Below are positions 33,761 to 47,889 of a stretch of DNA of 64,000 bases, one piece after another (within the stretch, counting starts at the first letter, position 1; each line of letters begins with the position of its first letter). The translations under genes were made by a program, and so were the position numbers. Source of the DNA: Nemophila menziesii (lineage: Eukaryota > Streptophyta > Magnoliopsida > Boraginales > Hydrophyllaceae). A model generated the notes under the pieces. It saw only the letters and a list, made by a program, of their open reading frames with translations. It had not been told where the DNA came from and made no database searches. Location: assembly GCA_029959085.1 (NCBI GenBank), contig JARWIR010000013.1, positions 12,277,186-12,341,185 of the forward strand, given 5' to 3'.

Positions 33761-35289
33761 TGGTGTCGCCTAGGGTGTGATAAAAATAAGATCAAATTAA
33801 GTATGGAAAACTATGCACTCTCACCCTAGACAGGCACAGTACTGCAAGTATTACAGGACGTATGCAAGTTTTAATGATAAGTAGAGTTCGTTCTCAGGGA
33901 CTTAAGTGTGTTAAACGCGTAGGAACAGATAACGAGTAAAAGTAAATAATTAGAAAACAGAAAATTAAATATTTGGGTTTTCGAATTTATGAATTAAAAC
34001 TAAATTAAAACTAAGAAAATAAAGACAATAAAGTAAAAGATTAAGAATATGAGATGAGAAGTATAGCTTAGGTTTTGCTAGTATGCACTAATCCTTCTAA
34101 TTCTATCTATAGAGCTAGTTCATAAGGGAGAATATTAGCTCTTGGTAATACTTAGTCAGGATTCTAAATTCCACTACCTTAGACCTTGAGAGCGACTAAG
34201 GGGGCTACGTCACAACCAAGAAGTGATTTAAAATAGGGTTATCAAACGCCACTAAGGCCCTAAGCAAATACTGCAAGTCTTGGTGATACTGTGGTTAAAA
34301 CAAACCTTAATGACTATCTAGTTAGAAGTATGTTTTGTCAGAACTGCTATCGACACTAGACATTATGTGGTGGTTCAATAGTTAAACACCCTGTCAAGGA
34401 GAACATCTAACTACTCTTAAAACAATCCTAAAGTGATCAATTCTAGGAAAGACATTAAATCAAAACACATAAACAAATATAAAGTAAGAAGCTAATATCA
34501 GATTAAAACATATAATTCCCAAAGAAACTTAGATAGAAGAATTAGAATTCATAGATTATACACATGCAAAACCCAAGCTATGGGAGGTTTAGTTCATACC
34601 TGAAGGAAATAAACTAAAAGACATTACAAACGACATCATCTTGCTCTCTACAATAACTGGAAGAATAAAACCTTAAGAACTAATTACTATGAGGCAAGGA
34701 TGATTTACAAGTGATATAAGGGTGTATTTATAGGTGTTTAGAAGACCTAATTCGTTTTCTTGAGGAAGAGTTAAGGTAATGGACTTCTAGCCCAACTCAA
34801 ATTCGTATGGAAATAAAGATAAACACTGCTGCGTTGTTTTGGTCATAACTTCTTTATTATTGGTCCGATTTTGCTCCACAAGATACCAAAAGAATCGCAA
34901 CAGAATTATCTAGGCCCTTTAGGAGTAATCTACCAAATTCGGCCTCTTTATTAGGTAAAAACGCCTATCTTTGCAGAATCCCAGATTTAGGCAGCTTTTC
35001 CTTTTCCATCTTTTTAGCCATTCTTTCCTTATCTCCAATTACCATGCATATCTCCTTCCATAAGTTGTTGTCTTTGACTTGGACTCTAATTAAGCTCCAT
35101 AATTATCTTTAAAGCTACACACTAAATAAACAATTAAACCCAATATGCTCTAAAAACAATAATTCTACAAATCAAGACACAAAATAGGAAAGTGCACTAA
35201 AACTCAAGAAAATCGACATTATTGACTTCTAAAACACTAAAAATGATGTCTCATCTTAACATAAATCTATCACAAATGAGGAGACATCA
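33761..35289 (-). repeat. Right (5') LTR of element B
   Basis: 1529 bp with TG...CA ends, apparently identical to the left copy at 25417-26945. It should contain the promoter for the minus-strand transcript. Confidence 0.95.
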
Positions 35290-35665
35290 ATTATTAAGCC
35301 TTCAATATAAACTTGGATATTTTTAATTTCTTTAGACTTTTATTTTTCATTAATATTACGCTTCATATTTTTATACCACACACTCCATCTAATAAAAACC
35401 ATTCATGGAAGTCCGTTTCAACCATTAAAACAAATTGTTCATGAAAAACTCGAGTCCCCCTCTAAAGAAGTTTGTTCTATAAGATGAACAAACAAGTTTT
35501 AACATCTCTGACTTGGACAGTTGAAAGCTCGACTCGACACGTTTACATGTGAGATCAGCTCGTTTAAATTTGAGCTTGGGTTGGCTCGGCTCAAGAAGTT
35601 AGCAAACAAGCCTGCACACATAGTATTCGGCTTGGCTCGTTTACAGCCTATCAACAACAATATGA
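35290..35665. mobile_element. hAT-like GAGCTCG-rich element, right half
   Basis: It begins with the ATTAT duplication of element B. It continues with ACTCGAG, GCTCGACTCGACACG, GATCAGCTCGTTT and GGCTCGGCTC motifs, ending near GGCTCGTTTACAGCCTATC. It is the inverse counterpart of 25185-25411. No coding capacity; the open frame at 35521-35742 is incidental. Confidence 0.5.
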
Positions 35666-35829
35666 TCAAACTTCCCATCAGTATACAAAGTTTCAAACAC
35701 GTCTCAATCATTGCACATATAAACATAAGAAGTCAAAACTAAGATGCACTTAGGGTTTTTTCATTTTTTACTTAACAATATTTGTAGTCACCTCAATGAA
35801 TGCGACATCTTCTTCAGTCAAGTTCACTT

Positions 35830-36671
35830 GAGCCATCCCTTGTCTTGAATTATTCATTTGACAATTTGAGATCTTCTAAGTCCTCAATCATTTGACAACA
35901 TTGAGTGTGGATATGGTCTTTCTTTACACAATAGTAGCATTTTCTTTCGCTATGGACACAAACCCAAGACCGCAATCTTCTATCTTTACGCGAACCATTC
36001 TTCTCATGAGTCATCCCTTGTTCAAAACTCTCTGTAGCAAGTGCATTCCTCATTAGTGTTTCCTTTTTACATAATTCTTTCATTTTCACTAAGAAGTGCA
36101 GTAACATCATCCATACGAAGTGTATTTCTCTCTACCAACATTGTTTGTACCAAACGTTTGTAAAACCTCGGCAAGGAAGACAGCAATAAAAGAGCTTGTT
36201 CCCCATCCTCAAACTTCTCATCAATAATAAGAAATTGGCACGCCAACTAATTGAATGAATTGATCTGACTTTGAATTTCCACCTCCTCCTCCATTTTCAA
36301 AGAGTAAAGTTCCATATTAAGTCATAATCGATTCGTCATCGATTTCTATGCATATATTACCTTGATTTTATCCTACAACACCGTCGGTATGGTCTCCCCC
36401 ATCACACTAAATTTGATCTCGAGAGCAAGAGCCAGTCATTCGTGCTAACAACTTTTTTCTCATAGAATTTCATACAACATCACTCAATACCTTGAGGCTT
36501 TTCTTCCTCATAGAATTCCAAATAACACCAGTCAATATCTTGAGATTTTTCTTCCTCCAAAACTAGGTAAGGACCCTGTTGTACGAGAAGGTCTTGAATC
36601 GTGATCATTCACAGTGCAAAACTCACTTTGCCATGAAACAATGGAACTTCGAATTTTGGTTCAAACGCCAT
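35830..36671 (-). pseudogene. Copia gag relic
   Basis: It starts at an ATG at 36671, 36 bases past the primer site, with a typical copia Gag opening (KFEVPLFHGK, then ITIQDLLVQQG). Several stops follow. An open stretch at 35850-36110 has a CX2CX4HX4C knuckle (CYYC...H...C), the RNA-binding motif of Gag. The original protein would have been near 300 residues. Stops make it non-functional, and the pol region that should follow is absent. Confidence 0.75.
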
Positions 36672-36706
36672 CCTTCTTTTTAGGACTTCTATGCAACACA
36701 ACCATA

Positions 36707-36718
36707 GCTCTGATACCA
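36707..36718 (-). promoter_or_regulatory. Primer-binding site of the copia relic (initiator tRNA-Met type)
   Basis: Minus strand TGGTATCAGAGC, the classic plant copia primer site, directly inside the right LTR. Confidence 0.85.
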
Positions 36719-36720
36719 CT

Positions 36721-37244
36721 TTTTTAAGAAATATCAAATATCCTGTTTCAAAATCATGCACAGAAGTAACAATTAAAAGACAAAAACAACAATATTTAAC
36801 GTGGGTCGACTAAAGATGCCTACATCCATATAATAATTCAATATTACCAGTCACACTATTACAACTTGGTTTTTGTACGTAAAACCCAAAACCCTCTAAA
36901 AATAAAAGAACAAAGAACTCTCACACTCATCCAAGACTCTAATTACTATAAGATCGTGACACACTCACAGACACTCAAAGACACTCACAGTAAACTAACC
37001 TAAAAGATTTTTCACTCTTAGATATCTTGTGTCTAACTTCTTCTTTTTTTCGTGTCTTTAACTAGTAATATATGGTGCATATCTATAGTCCTTTAAACAA
37101 ACCAATAAATCTAGTCATATTGGAAGATTTTAACATTTTTTAGGTTTTCAAGATAACCATTAATTTCAAGATTACTTGCTTATTCATGATATCCTTTAGA
37201 CTTTCAATTTAATGCATCAGTTCATAAATTTGAGTCAAAACTCA
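36721..37244 (-). repeat. Right (5') LTR of the copia relic
   Basis: Matches the left LTR (24309-24811) in ordered blocks such as AACAATATTTAACGTGGGTC and CTACATCCAT. The expected TG start has decayed to a T run. It ends near ACTCA before ACACCT, the presumed duplication. Confidence 0.65.
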
Positions 37245-37250
37245 ACACCT

Positions 37251-38199
37251 TGTCAATGAATGGTAGTGTTGTGAATGCCATTTGCATTGTTTAGCCGCTA
37301 ATGGTCACGTTTGTGAATCGTGTCTTATCTAAAATCACGTTAATGTTGTAATAGGTCCAAGTAAAGCAAGACTTTTAAGCTTATTTTCTTTATCATATTC
37401 ATTTTGTTCTCATCACATTAAAAATGACCGAGTAATAATTTACCTCAGTCATATATAATATGATTTTAATCAGTTGGGGTTAGCTTAACAGAGCCTTGTT
37501 TTTCTTTTTAAGCGGTACAAGTTCAGACCGAGTCAATGACTCCGAGTCTAAAGTAACTCTCCAATGTATTAAAAATTAAAAATATATATAATATGATTTT
37601 CTAGAAAAAAAAACTATATAAACCTATTTGTTGAAAACTTTTTGATGGTGTAATATATCTCTTTTTTTGGGACGGAAAATGTTTACCTTTACACTGTTCT
37701 TTTGCTTGTTTTTATTAGAGCCAATTGTCGACCCCTTGAGTATAAGAATTAAGAGGCATGTGTGTTACCAGAAAAAGGTGCTTTCCTAGTGAAGATTAAT
37801 CAATTATACTAACATGAAAGCAAAACCTAAAATATATAAGAACAATATTATTCATTGATATAAGATTATATAGGAAAGACTCTATTAATATAAATAATAA
37901 AACAGAAGTTAGTCTCCATGCAAAAAAGTTCCTTTAACGAATACATAAAGGTAGTTTTATCTAACACAGTAATATCTCTAGCTAGCATCGTCCCAAAAGG
38001 AGTTTTATAAACCAAAGATGTGGACTTGCACGGCTTAGTGTTTCTTATCTGTAAAGAAAACCAATTTTAACAAACTTTAGATATGCATTAAAAGAATAGA
38101 ACAACAACTTTCCTTTCTTCTTTTTGCTTTTTACTTTCAATCATATTTATGAGAAGATTAACATCCTTAGCTACAACAAATAATATCATTGATATATAT
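37251..38199. other. Unassigned A+T-rich DNA
   Basis: No gene, terminal repeat or tandem array that I can support. It contains generic A+T-rich sequence. Confidence 0.5.
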
Positions 38200-38439
38200 T
38201 GAGGTAAAATTAAAATAATTTTTAATGATATTTTTAACAACATTTATTGCGACAACACCAAAATAATCTGTAATTATATTTTTAACGACAATATTTGTTG
38301 TTAAAAATAAAAATCAAAAGAGACAAAAATATATAATTTGCTACAAAATATATCTTTAGAGACGAACTTATTGCAACGAACAAATAGCGACGACTTTTGC
38401 TACTAATGCTTGTTAGCGGCAAAATCAAGACTTTTAGTG
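38200..38439 (-). mobile_element. CACTA-like terminus with subterminal motifs
   Basis: Read on the minus strand from 38439 this begins CACTAAAAGTCTTGATTTTG and continues with GCCGCTAACAAGC, GTCGTCGCTATTTGTTC and GTCTCTAAAGA, a pattern like CACTA or related subterminal repeats. LINE sequence begins right after it. No left terminus was found, so only one end is claimed. Confidence 0.4.
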
Positions 38440-41400
38440 ACATAAGCCTGTACTATTTTTGGGCTAAAGATTACCCCATATTTATTGAGATTTAGGCATA
38501 AGCCTGTATTATTTTTGTATTTATTCATGATGTTATTGAAAGATTGTATCTTAATGTTATAAGCTTTTAGGAAGAATAGGTTGTCATCAGCAAAGAGTAA
38601 GTGAGTGATTTCGAAATAGTTATTTCCTATTTTAATTCCTTGTAATAGTTGTTTTTCTTTTTTATCTTTAATTAAATTATTAAGTGTTTGGAAGATTAGA
38701 CATAATATCAAAGGAGAGAGTGGATCACCTTGTCTAATTCCTCTAATGGGTTATTGAATTTGGAGAGTTTCACCATTCATCAAGGCTAAGTAAGTAACAA
38801 ATCTCATACAAACCATAAGCTTTCTTACCCATTCTATGTGAACACCCATTTTAATCATGATATATTGTAAGAAATTTCATTCAATGTTCTCATAAGCTTT
38901 CTTAATGTCAGCTTTAACAGCTACCATATATCTTTTGGTATTTTTCCTTCTCTTAGTATGAGTAATAAGTTCAAGTCCAATCATAGTATTTTCTTGTATC
39001 AATCTATTAGGTATGAATGCACTTTTCACCTACTAGTGAATTCATATATGGATGTAGTCTATTGACTAGTATTCTTGGTATAATTTTATAGATCAAATTT
39101 GAGCAGCTAATAGGTCTATAGTGTTTGATATTCAAAGGTTTATCAATTTTAGGAATTAAAGTGATAAGAGTTTGGTCGATATCACTAAGATCTCTTTTAT
39201 TGTACCAAAATTTATTAATAACTCTCATTAAATCAAGTTTAATGATATTCCAGTAGGTTCTGAAGAAGTTTCCATTATAACCATCTAGTTCTGGAGCCTT
39301 GTTAGGTCCCAGTTCCAGGTAGCTTTTTTAACTTTCTCCTCATCTATAGGTTTATTAAGGTTATCATCCGATTTTTTTTTTATAAATTTTACTAGTTATA
39401 ATATCAGGGGTGTTTTTATAATCCCTTTTCCCTATAGTAGTGAATATATTATTAAATTAATTAACTATTTCATTATTGATCTCTTCTTTATTATCAAGTC
39501 AATTACCATTATCATTAGTGATTCTGGTAATTTTATTTCTACTTCTTATTTCTTAGTGATTTTATCTCATTAATTAGGCCAAAGATTTCTGAATCTTTCT
39601 TTCCAGAAACTTTCATCTTTTTCCCAAGTGTCTTCAAGATTTTCTATAATAAGGTTATATTCACCCCAATTATAATTAGGGACATTTGTGTTAGATATAA
39701 CCTCTAATTCTTTTATTAATTTATCTATTTGGGTTTTGTTATTCTCAAATTTCTTTTTATTTCATTCCCTTATGGCAAGGCTATATTTTTTCAATTTATG
39801 ATTGACGCAGTATTAGGATTTCTCCTAACGGTTTTATAGTCGTGCCAAACTTTTTTTAATGATATTCAGACAATCAGTTTCAACTGTCCAAAATATTTCA
39901 AATTTTTTTACCATGAGTTGGGACTAAGGGGCAATGCCCAAAACTAATGGCAGGGATCGCTACAGTCCAGACATTAGGAAAAAGACTGTCACAAATAGGG
40001 TTATGTAGGGTCCTATCAAGAATAACTTTAATAAGTTTATTCCCGGCTCTCTTATTGGTCCAGGTAAATCTAAAACCATAGGAGGTTGTTTCTTCTAAAT
40101 TATTAAGGTTAATAAATTTATTAAATTTTTTAATAGATTTTTTATGGAATATATTCCTCCTAATTTCTCTTTAGAAATCTAATGCAATTAAAATCCCCAA
40201 TAATAGACCAAACAAAGTTTAGGGGTTTAAGTGCATTTGAAAATATTTAGGGATATCTCTTTATTATATTCATAAGGGCCCAATTATACAAAAGTGTAAT
40301 TTCTTTTTTAATTATTTTCTCCACTAAGGACGGTATGAGTATAATATTCATTACTACTTATTATATTCAGATTAACACCTTTCTTCCCCAACAAAGCCAA
40401 ACCTCCCCTAATTCCAATTGGTTCGACGGTGTGCAGAATATTCATGTTTAATAAGCTAGCAAGTGCATAAATTTTATTAAAAGTATTTTTAGTCTCAGAT
40501 AGGAATAGTACCTCCATCTGATGTTTGGAGCAGAGGTTACGGGTTGCCTGGACAGTCATAGGATTGTCGATGCCCTGACAGTTCCAGGCGATGTGAATCA
40601 TCGTCGAAGATGGAGTTGATTAGGCTCAACCCCAAAAATCTCTGCATCATCATTCTCCTCTATCGCAATCACAACATTCATCATCACAATTTTCTTTTGT
40701 TACTCCTCGTCGCCGGGAAGCTTATCAGGTACACTCTAACCTTTCAACTTGAATTGTTCGAATAATTTCTTAACCGAGTTACTAATCTCATCGATCCGAT
40801 TGTTCTCTTTTTTGTTTAAAACACTTTCTTCTGTTTTTCTTTGTCTTTGTTTCGAATTTCTTCTCTTCTCCCATAGAACCTTATACCTCATCTTATTAGA
40901 CAATTGCGCTTGATCTTCAAATTGAAATTCCTAGTTATTGATTTATCGAATTATCCAACCATCCTGTCCAATTCTCTTTTTTGCTCTATTAATGATCCGA
41001 GCTTTTGAATTTTTTGTTAAAGATGTGTATGCCTCATTTCTAAACTGGAAAATTTCTGTTATTTCATTCTTTTCCTTCATATGGATTGGATATTTGGTAA
41101 TTTCTACATGCATTATTTGATTCTGATTGTGGTTTGTGATTTGCCGGTTAGAGCTTGAAGGTGTGGCATGGGCTAATGTCTGTGGTACAAATTGTGATAT
41201 GAAGTATGGTTTGAGGTTGGATGTTTTGGAAGGTGTTGAGTGGAATGTGGATTTAGTTGGTGTAAGGGTGAAGGGTGATAAAGGTATTGGGTTGACAGTA
41301 GGACTTGTTGTGGTGTTTGGTTGGGTGTCTGCGTTTAGGGTAGGGTGTTGATTGTTCGGGTTAGTGAGTGATCTAGGGAGTTTTTTGGTGGGTTTAAACG

Positions 41401-42610
41401 GTGTAATAGATATGGATTGAGTTGAGAGATTGGTGTTAGGTGGTGTTGGAGGTATGTGAAGTTTACCAAGAATGTTTTTAGTTAGGTTTAGGTTGAGGTT
41501 GGATTTTGGTGCAGGGTATAGTATAATATAAGAGTATGTTGGAAGAATGTTGGTGATACCTGTAGCAGAAGAAGAAGAAGCATGTGGATAAACTTTGTCA
41601 GCTTCCTTAGTAGTATATGTGGCATGTTGACTCGGTGACTCATTCATCACTTGGTCCCAGTCAGATAAGTTGTTTTGTCGAGTTGGAGATGGGCCCACTT
41701 TATCAGGTAAAGTTTCTTCATTTACTTTTTTCCCTTGGACCTTGAGATAATATCCATTGTGTTAGTAGAATCTCTCTTAGCATTAAATGATAATATTATG
41801 TTGCCAGTAGCACATTTATTAAGCATATCTATATGACATACTTTTGGTTGCAGATTTGGTGGGTTTGGTGTATGTGATGACCCAAACTTGACTTCTGGCT
41901 GATGTGTCTTTGCATAAGGCCCCACATTTATTCTCTCTACAAATCTGCTTGAAGCTTTTTCAAAGGAGGTTGAGTTGTTTCTTGTATAAATGTTGATCCA
42001 ACCCCTAGCTTGGGCACCACTTTAATTGGATCTTCACATTTGGACTCTTCATGGTCAAACTGACCACAACCATAGCAACATTGTCCAAGATTTTTTATTT
42101 GATCCTTATCCATTTGGAGTCTTAAACACTTTCCCCAGAAGTGAAACCCAGCAAAGATGGGTTTTACAAGTTCCCATGCAATTTTTACCCTGGTAAAGGT
42201 ATGATATATGACTCTTATCTCAGTAGGTAGAATTATTTCATGGATTTTACCAAGTTGTTGGAGCATTTCCCTAATGCCTTTTTTATTTAAAACAGTTGTA
42301 GGCAACCCATAGAGTCTCATCCATAAGACAGTATGGGTTACTCCTCTAGTAGTTGAGTTGAACTCACTTAGAGCTAGGTGTTTCCCATAAGATTCAATGG
42401 GCGTTTGTTCCATCCTAGCAGCTTGTCTTGTTCAGTTTCAAACTTTAATACACATTCATTATGAGCCAATTTTTCAGTTTGAACTTTGCCTCAAATGCCC
42501 CAAATGTTTTGAATACGGCTCCTCATGTATCCAAAGTTATAGAATCTCTGTTTAAAATCTTGGATAGAATCTCTGTTTAAAACCTTGCATTATGGGTAAA
42601 CCTTAATTTC
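38440..42610 (-). pseudogene. LINE relic with ORF1 and ORF2 fragments
   Basis: On the minus strand, ORF1 runs from about 42600 to 40943. A DUF4283-like region includes TVLWMRLYGLPT, and a CX2CX4HX4C knuckle (CCYGCG-FDHEESKC) lies at about 42020-42060. A Pro/Thr-rich tail (40943-41698) follows. ORF2 starts near 40601 with the endonuclease opening (IAWNCQG, VLFLSETKN). RT pieces are at 39007-39228 (INQTLITLIPKI-type, HYRPISC) and 38403-38711 (HLLFADDN, the catalytic Asp pair). Numerous frameshifts and stops separate them, and the 3' third including the RVT zinc domain is lost at the CACTA-like end. It belongs to the same family as the relic at 18385-21972. Confidence 0.78.
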
Positions 42611-42790
42611 TGGTTCTCTTTGAATATGAATAGGCTCACGCTATATCATTACTCGTCGAAAAATGGTTTGTTTGGACTTCCTTTGGAAATTTCTCAAGGG
42701 TTTATGAAGGATAGTACAACACCACCACCACCTAGGCTTGTTTCGTTCATGAAGGAGAACTTGAGAACTCCCCTTACTGTTGCTACATTC
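42611..42790. other. Junction between two opposed LINE relics
   Basis: A 22-bp direct duplication (AGAATCTCTGTTTAAAA...) lies just before it at 42540-42590. The following sequence can be read as a short plus frame rich in Pro, which may be the N-terminal part of the plus-strand ORF1. No terminal structure is visible. Confidence 0.35.
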
Positions 42791-43990
42791 GGTAGCCATT
42801 GAACCACAACTGCAATTCATGGATGTCAAAGAAATCCCTCAGGCGAGTCTAAACTACTCTCTACCGAGTGGAACCATTGGTGAGAAAATCAACACTTTAA
42901 GTTTGGGAATTTTTTTGGCTTGAGTAAACACTAACTTAGGGGATATTAACACCTCTAAAGAGGCCAAACAATCATTACTTCAACGTTTGGTCGATGAAGT
43001 TGAGAAATTTTTGGTGAAAGCATGGGATCGATCGAACGTCCACCAAGTGTTAGTGAAAAAAATTTAAACATTTTTTTTGAAGATAATTCATCATTTATGA
43101 ATGCAACTGGTCTCGTTGCACTTTTAAATGAATCGTCGTATGAATAGAAGAATATGGTCGATTGAGGGCGTGAAAGGACCACCTAAGAGCCCTTTAACAT
43201 GGTCGGGGACTTGGTCGCCGATGTAATAATCCCAGGTTTGACCCGATCAGAGGAAGAGGTAGTAGGAATCATGGTGGACTACAAGAGTTTTCTTCTAAAT
43301 AATAAGAAAACTACAGTAGGTATAGAACTACAATATTGTGAACTTATTGAAGAGGAACAACCACAATTGCTCAAGAGCGATATTTTGACTATTGAATAAG
43401 CTTTTGGGTTATCGTTAGTCAAATATTTAGTCGAGAAAAGAGTGTCGGATATGGTGGATATTCAGAAAATTGTTAAAGAGTGAAATGTGATGTGTAAAGT
43501 ATGAAATATCCAAGTATATGGCTATTATTTAGATTTGATAACGCTGAGGATAGGAAACTTATATTCATGAAAGGTATTTTTTCGTCCTATGGAAGGATGA
43601 TTTTGCCTCCTGAAATCCCGGATTTATTTGACTATGTAAATCACGAGATAACAAATATACATATATGTATTGTTTTTTGGAACTTGCCTGAACAAACGGG
43701 CACAAATCAATGCATTGCTAATATAGCCTCACAAGTAGGTAAACCTATTTGTAAGGATGGACTTACGTTGATTAGTGAATATTTCCTATGCTCATGTAAT
43801 TTTTTTAGCTTAATTTGAATAAAAAGAGAAAGGAATTATAGATTTAACATCACCTAATAGGAAAAATCATACTCTTAAATTAGAATACGAAAATTTGCTA
43901 GCTTGTTGCATAAAATTCTAAGGCATTTCGACACACCGAGGGAAGTTGTTTCTATGATAATCAATTCATAGAATAAAGTAAAACTATGAA
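42791..43990 (+). pseudogene. LINE ORF1 relic (DUF4283-like)
   Basis: At 43501-43800 the plus strand encodes an RFDNAEDRK-IFMKG region, then SYGRMILPPEIPD, NIHICIVFWNLPEQ and ASQVGKPICKDGLT. This is the layout of the DUF4283 domain in plant LINE ORF1. Upstream, 43199-43399 gives a short linker piece. Downstream, 43800-43960 continues with NHTLKLEYENLLACCIK, the start of the zinc-knuckle segment, broken by stops. ORF1 proteins bind the LINE RNA. This copy is a relic with several stops. It points away from the minus-strand LINE, so the two are head to head. Confidence 0.65.
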
Positions 43991-45030
43991 GAAAATTATA
44001 AATGGAGTTGGTGTTAGTTAATCCCAAATAGTGAGTAAGTTTTTTTTCCCTTAATGCTCATAATTTGAGAATAGCTACTAACTACCACAAACAACAACAT
44101 GTGCGCATATCAGTCGTAAGTAGTAAACTAGAAGTGGAGCAGCACCATATTAACAAGGCAAAACAACAATATGCTCATACGTCATCTATCAATAGTATAC
44201 CAAAATCAAAAGCAACACCATGTTATCAAGTCAACGTAGTTGTTGTATCTAAGTCAAACTACATTAGAAACTGAGAAAATTATCATCAATACCAACACAA
44301 GTAAGAAGCAGAATCTGTAGCCTTTCAAATCTCTATTACAACAAGTATATGAAGATTTGGAGTTCTGCAGATCCTTATGCCCAAAAACTAGTGCAACTGT
44401 AGAATCTCGTATGATCCATGTTGTCTTTTTGTGTAGTGGATATTTATGCATTGAGGGGGCAGATGTAGGTTATCTCCAAATAGTGGAGGCCTTTATGACG
44501 TGTTAGCCTAACACTCGTTTTAATCAGTTTACTCGTGTGTTAATATTTGACAAAATCTTCGTTACTAATCAAACTTTATTTTCTTGGAAATACTCAAGTG
44601 TATTCATCTTTTTTAGCTTGGCTACTTGGGTTTCTTTGATTAATATTTTCCTTACTTATTAATCCCCTTACAAAAAAATATTACTAACTCTATCTTACAA
44701 AGCATTTTTTAGATGTGCACGGTAGACTACAGGTAACCGTTGAGGCAATGGTCATATTGACACGTAGGATTTTTCTCACTGAATAAAAAGACAAAAAGCA
44801 CGGTATACCGTGTCAAAGCATATTATATAATACCAAATCATGGTATATCACACATGGTCATACCTTATTCCACGAAATCACAAGGTATACCACTCATCAC
44901 TGAAAAGAAAACAAAATGGTTTGTCGATACACCGCAGATAAGCCCCATATATCGCAGGGAGAAATTTTCAACATCAAAACTTGATTCTTGGATTATAACC
45001 GTTGGGAAGTTTTTCCCACTATAAATAGGA
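43991..45030. other. Unassigned DNA, partly LINE-derived
   Basis: A Gln- and Ser-rich open stretch at 44065-44274 may be the tail of the LINE ORF1. Around 44700-45000 there are GGTATACC motifs (44812, 44890) and at 45018 a TATAAATAG box-like sequence directly before the CACTA terminus. No gene is supported. Confidence 0.4.
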
Positions 45031-45245
45031 CACTACTAAAAAAATAGTCTCTGCTGCTGTTTCCAAGGTCAAAGGCGGATGTTCATAAATGACGTGTATT
45101 AATAGGCGGGGGTCAGCTAACTGCCGTAAAAAGTGCTGCCTATAAAGCTGACGTGTATGTAAAGGCGGCACAAAGAAGATTGCCGCCTATTCAACCATTA
45201 ATTGATGACGGTTGTTTGTAGGACACTTCCGCCTATTATTTACCA
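45031..45245 (+). mobile_element. CACTA terminus with GGCGG subterminal repeats
   Basis: It starts CACTACTAAAAAAATAGTCT and is followed by repeated AAAGGCGG, AGGCGG and their inverse TGCCGCCTA, which are typical CACTA subterminal repeats. It differs in motif from the 11808 element (AGCGAC), so it is another family. A matching right end was not found in the window. Confidence 0.6.
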
Positions 45246-45249
45246 TGCA

Positions 45250-45540
45250 TTTTTTTGCATACTATTAGGACGGACCTTCACTGTAATTTTTCATAATCTA
45301 GGAACCTACCGTGCATTTTTCATAATATAGGGACCTACAATGCACTTTTTCATAATATAGGGACTTATAGTGCATTTTTTCATAATATAGGGACCTGCAG
45401 TGCATTTTTTTTCATAATATAGTGACCTCCAGTGCAATCTTTTCATAACATATGGACCTACATTTGCATTCTTTTCATAATATAGGGACCTGTAGTGTAT
45501 TTTTTGCATAATATAGGGACATGTAGTGCATTTTTTAAGA
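45250..45540 (-). repeat. Minisatellite, unit like CATAATATAGGGACCTACAG
   Basis: About eight copies of a 35-40 bp unit in which TTTTTTCATAATATAGGGAC is followed by CTACAGTGCA. It is the reverse complement of the unit at 9395-9950. A short minus frame over it is a repeat artefact. Confidence 0.85.
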
Positions 45541-47817
<2,277 letters not shown>

Positions 47818-47889
47818 GGATGGTTCGAGTCCCTTCCATGAACATGGATAACCTAATTCTGATTAAGTGGGAATATGCATGAGGAGTCG

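Larger units (their letters stand above)
25417..35289 (-). mobile_element. Athila-like pol-deleted LTR retrotransposon (element B), very young
   Basis: A 9.87-kb insertion on the minus strand with 1529-bp LTRs that I could not tell apart by eye, ATTAT duplications, a primer site of the tRNA-Asp type and a polypurine tract. In transcript order it carries a Gag-protease ORF fused to an integrase C-terminal remnant (30781-33501), a G+C-rich dyad repeat, and a plant-transposon-type ORF (28538-29731). Reverse transcriptase, RNase H and the integrase catalytic core are missing. Intact Gag with missing pol is the arrangement of gag-only non-autonomous elements. Gag and protease could serve in cis while a full-length relative supplies the polymerase. 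Identical LTRs place the insertion within the very recent past. Confidence 0.92.
24309..37244 (-). mobile_element. Degraded Ty1/copia retrotransposon holding two nested insertions
   Basis: Related sequences at 24309-24811 and about 36721-37244 are its 3' and 5' LTRs. The initiator-tRNA-Met primer site (minus strand TGGTATCAGAGC, 36707-36718) adjoins the right one, and a decayed gag lies next to it. ACACCT occurs both directly before the left LTR (24303-24308) and after the right LTR (37245-37250), consistent with a target-site duplication. Without the nested hAT-like element and element B, the interior is under 2 kb and lacks protease, integrase and RT. The copia element was therefore internally deleted before or after insertion. 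The LTRs are strongly diverged, making it the oldest layer of the nest. Confidence 0.7.

Noticed and set aside
25417..35289. Possible endogenous pararetrovirus or true retrovirus because of the extra ORF
   Set aside because: The extra ORF has no signal peptide or membrane span. LTRs, tRNA-Asp primer site and Gag type fit a plant Athila-like retrotransposon.
44254..44451. 65-codon minus frame
   Set aside because: It is short, without domain or homologous copy in the window, and lies in decayed LINE-related sequence.
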